In this document: positions 1 through 6,315 of the stretch, one piece after another | How positions within the stretch are numbered: position 1 is the first letter of the stretch | Layout: each line of letters begins with the position of its first letter | Origin: Nitrososphaerota archaeon | GTDB lineage: Archaea > Thermoproteota > Nitrososphaeria > Nitrososphaerales > Nitrosopumilaceae | Assembly (NCBI GenBank): GCA_022564385.1 | Contig: JADFLN010000042.1 | Location: 1 to 11,623 of the forward strand | Reading direction: 5' to 3' | DNA length: 11,623 nucleotides | The notes under the pieces: generated by a model | Told to the model about the DNA's origin: nothing | The model's input: only the letters and a program-made list of their open reading frames with translations | Database searches by the model: none | Translations under genes and position numbers: made by a program

Positions 1-1
1 G

Positions 2-169
2 TATTTACAAGATGCTCGCCTTACTCTTGAAATGTTACCTGAGGAATTTTCTTACAAAGAATTTTTAGAATTTTTGTTTTTGACTGTAGAACATTATAAT
101 CAATACTGGTACAATCAATTACTAAAAGCTAACAAATGGTCAGAGTTTGAATCTAAACTTCCAAAGTGA
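2..169 (+). CDS. 3' end of an unrecognised protein-coding gene (partial, 5' end outside window)
   Basis: An open frame enters from the left edge and ends at a TGA at 167-169, giving the last 55 residues of a protein. The tail is rich in aromatic and acidic residues (for example EEFSYKEFLEFLF and HYNQYWYNQ) and looks like soluble, helical protein. I see no catalytic or metal-binding motif and do not recognise the family. Its stop overlaps the GTG at 166 that could be an upstream start of the next gene, and it lies 8 bp before the preferred ATG of that gene, so it is probably co-transcribed with the clamp-loader gene. That it is real coding sequence is supported by the uninterrupted frame and the tight junction. 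The function is unknown. Confidence 0.6.
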   Translation, partial: YLQDARLTLEMLPEEFSYKEFLEFLFLTVEHYNQYWYNQLLKANKWSEFESKLPK

Positions 170-177
170 TAAAATTG

Positions 178-1332
178 ATGTGGTCTGAAAAATATCGACC
201 TCAAATTATTTCTGACATGGTGGGAAACGAAGAATCTCGTGCTGTAATAATGGAATGGTTTGCAAAATGGAAGAAAGGAACAAAACCACTTCTTCTAGTT
301 GGGCCTCCTGGAATTGGAAAAACAACTATGGCCTATCTCCTAGCAAAACAATTTGGATATGATATGATTGGACTTAATGCAAGTGATATTAGAAGTAAAT
401 CTAGAATTAATGAAATTCTTACACCTGTTTTAGGTAATGTAAGTGTTTTAGGAACTCCAATGATATTTGTTGATGAGGTAGATGGTATTCACGGTCGTGG
501 TGATTATGGCGGAGCTGCAGCTCTTATTGACATTCTAAAGGAACCCACAGTACCTATTGTTCTTGCTGCAAATGATGATACTCAAGACAAAATGAAAAGT
601 ATAAGAAAAGTTGTTAAAACAATCTACTTCAAAAGACTTCCTCCTCGTCTCTTGAGAGTCTATCTTGAAAATATTCTAAAAAAAGAAAGTGTAAAACTAA
701 GTCCAGGATCTTTAATCAAAGTTCTTGATAAATCTTGTGGAGATATTCGTTCAATGATTAATCTAACTCAGTCTTTAGTTACTGGATTTAATCCTCAAAC
801 TGAAACATCTTTTGAGAGCATTAATGTTGAAGATGGAGTAAATGCATTCTTTAAAGCAAATTCAATTGAAGAAGCTAGAGGGGTTTTGTATTCCATGCAA
901 ATTGACCCAAGAAAAAAAATTGATGCATTTTACTCTAGTATCATTACAAGTAATTTAGATAATGTAGCACTTGCAAAATATCTAGAAATTATTTCAAATG
1001 CTGACATGCTTTATGGCAAGATTATGAAAACTCAGAATTGGAGACTTTTACGTTATCTTAATGATGTTTTGATAGAATTATATCAAAATGATGATAGAAT
1101 TAGATATTCGCAATACAATCTTTCATGGCCTTTACTTAATAGAATTCGCTGGGATAGAAATAAAATAAAATCATTGTCATCAGTTATGGCAAAAAAATTA
1201 CATTTATCTTCTAGTGCTTTCGTAACACTTTGTTTTCCTTATGTTTTATTTTGCATTAAAAATAAAACTCTTGAATTAGAAATAGAAGAAACTTTTGGTG
1301 ATATTATTGAAAAGGAGATTGAACTAATCTAA
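178..1332 (+). CDS. rfcL: Replication factor C large subunit (clamp loader ATPase)
   Basis: This is the large subunit of the archaeal clamp loader, which together with RFC small subunits uses ATP to load the PCNA sliding clamp onto primed DNA. Numbering from the ATG at 178 (384 aa), the protein opens with the typical WSEKYRP box (2-8). Walker A GPPGIGKT follows at 42-49, Walker B IFVDEVD at about 96-102, a sensor-1-like AANDD at about 130-134, and a sensor-2-like GDIR at about 188-191. The remainder is the helical oligomerisation part. I chose ATG 178 because family members begin almost directly with W-x-E-KYRP. The GTG at 166 would add only MIKL and overlaps the previous stop. The protein is on the short side for archaeal RFC-L, and I see no classical PCNA-interacting QxxLxxFF motif at the C terminus. 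Its stop overlaps the next start (TAATG). Confidence 0.93.
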   Translation: MWSEKYRPQIISDMVGNEESRAVIMEWFAKWKKGTKPLLLVGPPGIGKTTMAYLLAKQFGYDMIGLNASDIRSKSRINEILTPVLGNVSVLGTPMIFVDEVDGIHGRGDYGGAAALIDILKEPTVPIVLAANDDTQDKMKSIRKVVKTIYFKRLPPRLLRVYLENILKKESVKLSPGSLIKVLDKSCGDIRSMINLTQSLVTGFNPQTETSFESINVEDGVNAFFKANSIEEARGVLYSMQIDPRKKIDAFYSSIITSNLDNVALAKYLEIISNADMLYGKIMKTQNWRLLRYLNDVLIELYQNDDRIRYSQYNLSWPLLNRIRWDRNKIKSLSSVMAKKLHLSSSAFVTLCFPYVLFCIKNKTLELEIEETFGDIIEKEIELI

Positions 1333-1643
1333 TGAGTTGGAGAAAAATTACTATGAAGTTCCTAGGAACTTGTTTAGTATGTAATGAAAAAATTAAAGTC
1401 AATGAAATTGGATTGTGGGCAAAAGGATTAGGTGTAAAACATGAAAAATGTGCTGAAATTAATGAACTACAATGCGTAGTATGTGGTGCTCCTGCTGGTT
1501 GTCCTCAATGTGAATTTCAAGAAAATTGTGATATTCCAAACGTATCTCAATTATGTATATGTAAGAAATGTAGTGAGGAAAAAGATGCTTTTGACTCTTA
1601 CCAAAAATCGGTAAAAAAGAAATTTCTAATTATTAACTCCTGA
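1332..1643 (+). CDS. Small cysteine-rich protein, putative zinc-binding
   Basis: This is a 103-aa protein with 11 cysteines, apparently arranged in metal-binding groups. C14-x2-C17 pairs with H37-x2-C40 as a CxxC...HxxC zinc knuckle. C48-x2-C51 and C57-x2-C60 with C66 form a second cluster, and C75-x-C77-x2-C80 a third. The rest is lysine-rich and polar, with a basic tail (KKKF). I see no signal peptide or membrane segment. I do not recognise the family; DNA or RNA binding or a structural zinc role is only inference from the composition. The ATG at 1332 overlaps the rfcL stop (TAATG) and has GGAG about 14 nt upstream. The ATG at 1353 is an alternative start that keeps every cysteine and has GGAG about 10 nt upstream. 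The overlap suggests co-transcription and translational coupling with rfcL. Confidence 0.75.
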   Translation: MSWRKITMKFLGTCLVCNEKIKVNEIGLWAKGLGVKHEKCAEINELQCVVCGAPAGCPQCEFQENCDIPNVSQLCICKKCSEEKDAFDSYQKSVKKKFLIINS

Positions 1644-1669
1644 ATTTCTAAAATGAACAATACTTGTTG

Positions 1670-1685
1670 AATTTTTGTAAAAATT
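1670..1685 (+). terminator. Possible T-rich transcription end after the rfcL group
   Basis: Just past the stop of the cysteine-rich gene lies a near-perfect inverted repeat, AATTTTT-GT-AAAAATT. The two-base loop is too tight for a normal hairpin, so the T-run (1672-1676), which resembles the short T-tracts that end archaeal transcripts, is the more likely signal. It sits before the probable carboxylase promoter, which fits an operon boundary. This is inferred from composition only. Confidence 0.3.
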
Positions 1686-1703
1686 TGATAATGTCTCTAT
1701 TGC

Positions 1704-1720
1704 CAAATTAAATTAATATA
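1704..1720 (+). promoter_or_regulatory. Candidate archaeal promoter for the carboxylase operon
   Basis: The 105-bp gap 1644-1748 contains an AT-only stretch (AAATTAAATTAATATA) that could act as a TATA box. It is centred roughly 35 bp before the ATG at 1749, so transcription would begin only a few bases ahead of the start codon, giving a leaderless or very short-leader mRNA. No Shine-Dalgarno sequence precedes the ATG, which agrees with this. The exact TATA register is uncertain because the whole stretch is AT-rich. Confidence 0.45.
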
Positions 1721-1748
1721 GGAAACCCCCCTGCTTTAGATCACTGTT

Positions 1749-3296
1749 ATGCATTCTGAGAAGATTGATGAATATACTAAAAAAAATAACATAGCATTAC
1801 AAGGAGGAGGCCAAGATAGAATCAAAGCTCAACATGATAAAGGTAAATTAACTGCTCGTGAAAGAATTAATCTTTTACTTGACGAAGGTACTTTTACCGA
1901 AATGGATTCATTAGTCACACACCATTATCACGAATATGATATGCAGAAAAAGATATTCTTTACAGATGGCGTAGTTTGTGGTTATGGAACAGTAAATGGT
2001 AGACAAATCTTTGTCTTTGCTTATGACTTTACTGTACTTGGTGGAACATTAAGCAAGATGGGAGCTAAAAAAATTACTAAACTAACGGATCATGCACTTA
2101 GAACAGGATGTCCAATTATTGGAATAATGGATTCGGGTGGTGCTAGAATTCAAGAAGGAATTATGAGTCTTGATGGATTTGCAGATATCTTTTATTACAA
2201 TCAATTAGCTTCTGGAGTTATTCCACAAATTACTGCAAGTATCGGTCCTTCAGCAGGTGGTGCTGTATACTCTCCTGCGATGACAGACTTTGTAATTATG
2301 GTTGATAAAGTAGGAACTATGTTTGTTACAGGACCTGATGTAGTCAAGACTGTATTGGGTGAAGAAATTTCATTTGAAGATCTTGGTGGAGCAATGACAC
2401 ATGCTACAAAAAGTGGAGTTGCACATTTTGTTGCACAAAATGAATACGAGTGCATGGATTACGTCAAAAAATTGCTTTCCTATCTCCCACAAAATAATAC
2501 TGAAGAACCACCTAAAACTAAAACTGATGATGATCCAAATAGATTAGATCATAATCTGATTAACATAATTCCAAAAAATCCTTTGCAACCCTATGACATG
2601 AAAGATATCATTAACTCAATTGTTGACAATCATGAATTCTTTGAAGTGCATAAATTGTTTGCACCAAATATTGTAGTTGGTTATGGACGAATGAATGGTA
2701 GAGTTGTTGGATTTATTGCAAACAATCCCATGCATCTTGCAGGTGCACTTGATATTGATTCATCAAATAAAGCAGCACGTTTTATCAGATTCTGTGATGC
2801 CTTTAACATACCCCTCATCACTTTGGTAGATACTCCAGGTTACATGCCTGGTTCTAATCAAGAACACAACGGCATCATTAGACATGGAAGTAAGTTACTC
2901 TATGCATTTTGTGAAGCTACTGTTCCAAGAATTACTCTAGTGATTGGTAAAGCATATGGTGGTGCATACATTGCAATGGGAAGTAAAAATCTTAGAACTG
3001 ACATTAACTATGCATGGCCCACTGCAAGATGTGCAGTTTTAGGTGGAGAAGCTGCCGTAAAAATCATGTATAGGAAAGAACTTGCCAAAGCCGAAGATCC
3101 TGAATCTCTCAAAAAAGAATTAATTGATGAATTTGTAGAAAAATTCGAAAATCCTTACGTTGCTGCATCTCATGGAACTGTTGATAATGTAATTGATCCA
3201 GCTGAAACAAGGCCCATGCTAATAAAAGCACTAGAAATGCTTGAAAACAAAAGAGAAAAACAACTACCTAGGAAACACGGAAATATCAATTTATGA
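1749..3296 (+). CDS. pccB: Acetyl-CoA/propionyl-CoA carboxylase, carboxyltransferase (beta) subunit
   Basis: This subunit transfers the carboxyl group from carboxybiotin to acetyl-CoA or propionyl-CoA, giving malonyl-CoA or methylmalonyl-CoA, the CO2-fixing steps of the archaeal HP/HB cycle. At 515 aa it has the usual family length. The N-terminal crotonase-like half carries DSGGARIQEG (128-137) and GPSAGGAVYSP (166-176), whose G170-G171 should form the first oxyanion hole. The C-terminal half carries DTPGYMPG (361-368) and GKAYGGAYIAMG (400-411), with G404-G405 as the second oxyanion hole. Residue 408, just after GGAY, is Ile where propionyl-CoA-specific Streptomyces PccB has Asp422, which fits an enzyme using both acetyl- and propionyl-CoA. 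ATG 1749 is chosen because a probable TATA box lies just upstream and the N terminus aligns with the family. The biotin carboxylase gene follows after 6 bp. Confidence 0.95.
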   Translation: MHSEKIDEYTKKNNIALQGGGQDRIKAQHDKGKLTARERINLLLDEGTFTEMDSLVTHHYHEYDMQKKIFFTDGVVCGYGTVNGRQIFVFAYDFTVLGGTLSKMGAKKITKLTDHALRTGCPIIGIMDSGGARIQEGIMSLDGFADIFYYNQLASGVIPQITASIGPSAGGAVYSPAMTDFVIMVDKVGTMFVTGPDVVKTVLGEEISFEDLGGAMTHATKSGVAHFVAQNEYECMDYVKKLLSYLPQNNTEEPPKTKTDDDPNRLDHNLINIIPKNPLQPYDMKDIINSIVDNHEFFEVHKLFAPNIVVGYGRMNGRVVGFIANNPMHLAGALDIDSSNKAARFIRFCDAFNIPLITLVDTPGYMPGSNQEHNGIIRHGSKLLYAFCEATVPRITLVIGKAYGGAYIAMGSKNLRTDINYAWPTARCAVLGGEAAVKIMYRKELAKAEDPESLKKELIDEFVEKFENPYVAASHGTVDNVIDPAETRPMLIKALEMLENKREKQLPRKHGNINL

Positions 3297-3302
3297 TTTA
3301 AA

Positions 3303-4790
3303 ATGATTGAAAAAGTCCTTATCGCAAATAGAGGAGAAATTGCTTTACGTGTAATTAGAACATGTAGAGTACTTGGAATCAAAACAGTTGCAGTTTATTC
3401 TGATGAAGATTACAATTCTTTACATGTAAAACAAGCTACTGAAGCATATCACATTGGGGAGGCAGCTCCTGCAAAATCATATCTGAACCAAGAAAAAATT
3501 TTAGAAGTAATGCTATCATCAGGTGCAGATGCTGTTCATCCAGGTTATGGTTTTCTTTCTGAAAATGATGATTTTGCAAGACTGTGTGAAAAAAATAAAA
3601 TTAATTTCATTGGTCCGTCTGCAGATTCAATGGATCTTTGTGGTGACAAAATGAAATGTAAAGCTGCAATGTTAAAAGCAAATGTTCCAACTGTTCCTGG
3701 TAGTCCTGGTCTAGTAAAAGATGCTGATGATGCAGAAAAAATTGCAAATAAAATTGGTTATCCTGTAATGTTAAAATCAGTTTATGGTGGTGGTGGTCGT
3801 GGAATTAGAATAGTAAATAGTGATAAAGAATTACATGATGGCTATGAATCTGTTACAGGAGAATCAATGGCATCAGTAGGAAAATCTGCCATTATTGTAG
3901 AAAAATTTCTTGAAAAGACACGACACATTGAATTTCAAATGGCTAGAGATACTCATGGTAACACTGTTCACATCTTTGAGAGAGAATGCTCAATTCAAAG
4001 ACGAAATCAAAAATTAATTGAACAAACTCCGTCACCTGTTGTTGATGAAGAAACAAGAACCCGTATAGGTGAATTAGTTTGTAAAGCAGCTGATGCAGTT
4101 GGCTATACTAACTTGGGAACTGCTGAATTTTTAAGAGCAGATGATGGAGAATTTTACTTTATTGAAATCAATGCAAGATTACAAGTCGAACATCCAATTA
4201 CAGAACTTGTATCTGGATTGGATCTGGTCAAATTACAAATAGATATTGCAAATGGAGAATCAATTCCATTCAAACAAAGTGACCTTAAAATGAATGGCTA
4301 TGCAATAGAGTGTAGAATCAATGCGGAAGATACATTCTTGGAATTTGCTCCATCTACCGGCCCTATTCCAGATGTAATAATTCCCGCAGGACCAAGCGTT
4401 CGATGTGATACTTATCTATATCCTGGGTGCTCAGTTTCTCCGTTTTATGACTCACTTATGGCAAAACTTGTTACATGGGGTCAAACATTTGAGGAATCTA
4501 GAACTAGAATGCTTTCAGCATTAAATGACTTCTACATTGAAGGTGTAGAAACTTCAATTCCTCTCTATAAAACAATTCTAAATTCAGATGAGTACAAAAA
4601 TGGAGAACTATCTACTGATTTTCTTAAGCGTTACAATATGATTGATAGATTAACTGAAGATCTTAAGAAAGAAAAAGAAGAGAAAAGCGAAGCAGCTTTG
4701 GCTGCTGCAATAATTTATTCTGAATACTTTAAGAGCCGTATACAAAACATTGCTGGTAATAATTCCAACTGGAAATATAAATTGGATTGA
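3303..4790 (+). CDS. accC: Biotin carboxylase subunit of acetyl-CoA/propionyl-CoA carboxylase
   Basis: This ATP-grasp enzyme carboxylates the biotin of the carrier protein using ATP and bicarbonate. The N-terminal domain starts with the hallmark KVLIANRGEIALRV (4-17). The HPGYGFLSEN box is at 79-88, the glycine-rich ATP lid YGGGGRGIR at 161-169, and ERECSIQRRNQK at 226-237. The metal and catalytic stretch EINARLQVEHP at 288-298 supplies E288, N290, R292, Q294, V295 and E296, in register with Escherichia coli AccC, as is R338. All catalytic residues I can check are present. At 495 aa it is about 45 residues longer than E. coli AccC, the surplus being a C-terminal tail that begins with a lysine/glutamate-rich stretch (about 450-463). 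That tail may contact the other subunits. Two in-frame stops occur in tandem (TGA TAA) before the carrier gene. Confidence 0.96.
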   Translation: MIEKVLIANRGEIALRVIRTCRVLGIKTVAVYSDEDYNSLHVKQATEAYHIGEAAPAKSYLNQEKILEVMLSSGADAVHPGYGFLSENDDFARLCEKNKINFIGPSADSMDLCGDKMKCKAAMLKANVPTVPGSPGLVKDADDAEKIANKIGYPVMLKSVYGGGGRGIRIVNSDKELHDGYESVTGESMASVGKSAIIVEKFLEKTRHIEFQMARDTHGNTVHIFERECSIQRRNQKLIEQTPSPVVDEETRTRIGELVCKAADAVGYTNLGTAEFLRADDGEFYFIEINARLQVEHPITELVSGLDLVKLQIDIANGESIPFKQSDLKMNGYAIECRINAEDTFLEFAPSTGPIPDVIIPAGPSVRCDTYLYPGCSVSPFYDSLMAKLVTWGQTFEESRTRMLSALNDFYIEGVETSIPLYKTILNSDEYKNGELSTDFLKRYNMIDRLTEDLKKEKEEKSEAALAAAIIYSEYFKSRIQNIAGNNSNWKYKLD

Positions 4791-4796
4791 TAAATT

Positions 4797-5309
4797 ATGG
4801 ATTATAAAATACCAGACATTGAAAAATCATTTGTAGGAAAGATTATAGAACATCTTGGAAATAATGAATATGTAATTAAAATCAACGATGACGAACATAA
4901 ATTAAAAATTCTAAATATGACTTCAAAGGGAATTGAATTTATTTTAGACCAAAAATATCACAGAGCAAAATATCTAGAACAATCTACAAATGAAATGAAT
5001 CTTGTAATTGATAATGTCCCAATTACATTAAACATCCATACTCACTTTGATGAAGTTGTTTACAAAAATACTGGTGGAGGTGGTACTGGTAGTGCAGAAT
5101 TAGCTTTGAAAAGTCAAATTCCAGGAAAAGTTGTTTCAATTGCAGTTACTGATGGGGATTCTGTAAAGAAAGGTGATGTTGTTTGTACTTTAGAATCCAT
5201 GAAAATGCAAGTAGCAATTAAAGCACACAAAGATGGTGTTATAAAATCAATTAAAGTTAAAGAGACAGGAACTGTTGCCAAAGGCGACGTTATTGCAGAA
5301 ATAGAATAA
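4797..5309 (+). CDS. accB: Biotin carboxyl carrier protein of acetyl-CoA/propionyl-CoA carboxylase
   Basis: This 170-aa carrier swings biotin between the carboxylase and carboxyltransferase active sites. The C-terminal biotinyl domain (about 100-170) has the biotin attachment motif ESMKM, with K136 the biotinylated lysine, and the usual downstream glycine turns (KDGVIKSI, TVAKGDVI). A flexible glycine linker (NTGGGGTGS, 91-99) joins it to an N-terminal domain of about 90 residues with alternating hydrophobic and charged residues. That domain probably docks on the partner subunits, as in alpha-subunit BT domains, but I infer this from position only. The gene follows accC by 6 bp and closes the three-gene carboxylase operon. 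A separate biotin-protein ligase must be supplied elsewhere; none is in this window. Confidence 0.93.
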   Translation: MDYKIPDIEKSFVGKIIEHLGNNEYVIKINDDEHKLKILNMTSKGIEFILDQKYHRAKYLEQSTNEMNLVIDNVPITLNIHTHFDEVVYKNTGGGGTGSAELALKSQIPGKVVSIAVTDGDSVKKGDVVCTLESMKMQVAIKAHKDGVIKSIKVKETGTVAKGDVIAEIE

Positions 5310-5328
5310 AAAGAAATTTTTCTTATTT
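5310..5328. terminator. Convergent T-rich gap, probable bidirectional transcription end
   Basis: The carboxylase operon and the peroxiredoxin gene converge with only 13 bp between stop codons. The gap reads as T-rich in both directions: TTTTTCTTATTT on the plus strand from 5316, and CTTTTTATTC on the minus strand. It forms the small palindrome AAGAAATTTTTCTT. Archaeal transcription commonly ends in such T-tracts. No GC-rich hairpin is present. Confidence 0.4.
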
Positions 5329-5787
5329 CAGAAAATTTTTAATTTCATCATAGTTTGGTTCTTTTAATGGATCTTCTGAAACCCATTTGTAACCAATCTT
5401 TCCATCTTCCATTATAATAAATACAGAACGTTTTGCAGCATTGTAATCTTTTAAGTGAAGTAAATCTTTCATCAATATGCCGTAATCACGAATTGTTTTA
5501 CTGTTATAATCCCCCAACAACGGAAAATTAAAGTTGTGTTTTTCTACAAATGTTTTATTTGCAAACGGTCCATCATTACTGATTGCTACTATTTGTGCAC
5601 CAAGATCTGAAATCTCTTGCCAAGAATCTCTAAGTGTACACAGCTCAGCTTCACAAACTGGAGAACTTGCAGCAACTATGAATGTCAGTACAATTTTTTT
5701 CCCTTTAAATTCATCCAAAGTTCGCATCTTCAATTCTATATCCGGAAGTTCAAAGTCAGGAGCAACATCTCCAATATTTAATGACAT
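5323..5787 (-). CDS. bcp: Peroxiredoxin, PrxQ/BCP type
   Basis: This 154-aa cytoplasmic thioredoxin-fold peroxidase reduces hydrogen peroxide or alkyl hydroperoxides. The N terminus (IGDVAPDFELPD, 5-16) is typical of the AhpC/TSA-Redoxin family. The peroxidatic cysteine is C45 in SPVCEAELC, and C50 five residues later matches the resolving cysteine of PrxQ/BCP enzymes, so an intramolecular disulfide on one helix is expected. R120 in AKRSVFII is the likely catalytic arginine. In the family motif PxxxT/SxxC the Ser (S42) is present but the Pro is replaced by V38, which is unusual. The gene converges with the carboxylase operon and diverges from nuoA. A possible TATA box 24 bp before the ATG suggests a leaderless message. 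In an aerobic ammonia oxidiser, peroxide defence is a sensible role. Confidence 0.9.
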   Translation of the reverse strand: MSLNIGDVAPDFELPDIELKMRTLDEFKGKKIVLTFIVAASSPVCEAELCTLRDSWQEISDLGAQIVAISNDGPFANKTFVEKHNFNFPLLGDYNSKTIRDYGILMKDLLHLKDYNAAKRSVFIIMEDGKIGYKWVSEDPLKEPNYDEIKNFLK

Positions 5788-5806
5788 GATCGTTTTTTGT
5801 CATTAT

Positions 5807-5815
5807 CCTATTAAG
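5807..5815 (-). promoter_or_regulatory. Candidate TATA box for the peroxiredoxin gene
   Basis: Read on the minus strand this is CTTAATAGG, centred about 24 bp before the ATG of the peroxiredoxin gene. An A-rich element (GAAAACTA) just upstream could be the TFB-recognition element. The spacing predicts transcription starting at or next to the ATG. No Shine-Dalgarno sequence is visible. Confidence 0.4.
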
Positions 5816-5870
5816 TAGTTTTCAAAAGCTGTTTTTTCCAAAATTTGATCGAAAAAAGTAACAATACCTT

Positions 5871-5876
5871 TTTATA
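5871..5876 (+). promoter_or_regulatory. TATA box of the complex I (nuo) operon
   Basis: TTTATA occurs in the context CTTTTTATAGAAAA, with its centre about 27 bp before the TTG at 5901. This is the normal archaeal distance from TATA box to transcription start, so the operon mRNA probably begins at the nuoA start codon. It supports both the promoter call and the unusual TTG start. Confidence 0.6.
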
Positions 5877-5900
5877 GAAAAATTAGGGAAAATAGCTAAA

Positions 5901-6275
5901 TTGGTCGGGGAATTAGCGGGCAATTATAGTACAGTGGTACTGATGTTTGCCTTTGGCATAGCAGCGATGGCACCTGCATTAGTTATTTCAAGAATGATTT
6001 CACCAAGAAAACGAAGTAATCCTGTTAAATTTTTGCCAATGGAATGTGGTCAAGTTCCATCAGGAGAAGGACGAACTCACTTTATGATGCAGTATTATCC
6101 TTACATTTTGATGTTTGTAGTATTTGATGTCATGGCAATTTTCTTGTATGCATGGGGAAGTGCTCTTTTGGAGCTCCCAAAGAGTGCAACTTTACCTATG
6201 ATGGGATTTTTAGCTATAATGTTTGGAGCAATGGCACCTGCACTGTATTTATCGGGGAAACGAAGAATATGGTAG
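5901..6275 (+). CDS. nuoA: NADH-quinone oxidoreductase-like subunit A (NuoA/ND3)
   Basis: This small membrane subunit lies at the junction of the quinone channel and the membrane arm of complex I. The 124-aa protein shows three membrane segments (about 11-31, 66-88 and 97-118) and the conserved loop motif MECGQVPSGEGR (47-58). In that motif C49 corresponds to the ND3 switch cysteine. TM2 has FDVMAIFLYAW (75-85), whereas bacterial and mitochondrial subunits have FDxE, so the second acidic residue is replaced by M78. The TTG at 5901 is chosen because a TATA box ends 25 bp upstream and the resulting length is normal; the next ATG (5943) would cut into TM1. nuoA is the first gene of the operon and is separated from nuoB by 40 bp. 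Confidence 0.92.
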   Translation: MVGELAGNYSTVVLMFAFGIAAMAPALVISRMISPRKRSNPVKFLPMECGQVPSGEGRTHFMMQYYPYILMFVVFDVMAIFLYAWGSALLELPKSATLPMMGFLAIMFGAMAPALYLSGKRRIW

Positions 6276-6315
6276 TTTTTTATATTAATTTTATTTACAA
6301 GAATAGGGGATTAGA
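6276..6315 (+). promoter_or_regulatory. AT-rich nuoA-nuoB gap with possible internal promoter and a Shine-Dalgarno for nuoB
   Basis: This is the only sizeable gap inside the nuo operon. It begins with a T-run plus TATATTAATTTTATTT, which could be an internal TATA box about 30 bp before the nuoB start or a weak termination site. It ends with AGGGGA (6305-6310), five bases before the TTG of nuoB, a plausible ribosome binding site that supports the TTG start. Which role the AT-rich part plays cannot be decided by eye. Confidence 0.35.

Noticed and set aside
1799..1811. AAGGAGGAGG, a very strong Shine-Dalgarno-like string inside pccB
   Set aside because: It encodes Gln-Gly-Gly-Gly in the conserved N-terminal part of the carboxyltransferase, and no suitable start codon follows at the right distance in any frame.
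2201..2455. 84-aa minus-strand open frame inside the carboxyltransferase gene
   Set aside because: It lies opposite a fully conserved enzyme, has no promoter or ribosome site of its own, and its sequence looks like a reverse-frame artefact.
5534..5818. 94-aa plus-strand open frame opposite the peroxiredoxin gene
   Set aside because: The minus-strand frame is a clear peroxiredoxin with catalytic Cys and Arg; the plus frame has low-complexity Ser/Ile-rich content and no family motif.
5832..5857. TTTTTTC...GAAAAAA inverted repeat considered as an intrinsic terminator
   Set aside because: It lies in a divergent promoter region where no transcript is expected to end, and its A/T-only arms would make a weak stem. 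I mention it only as part of a possible operator.
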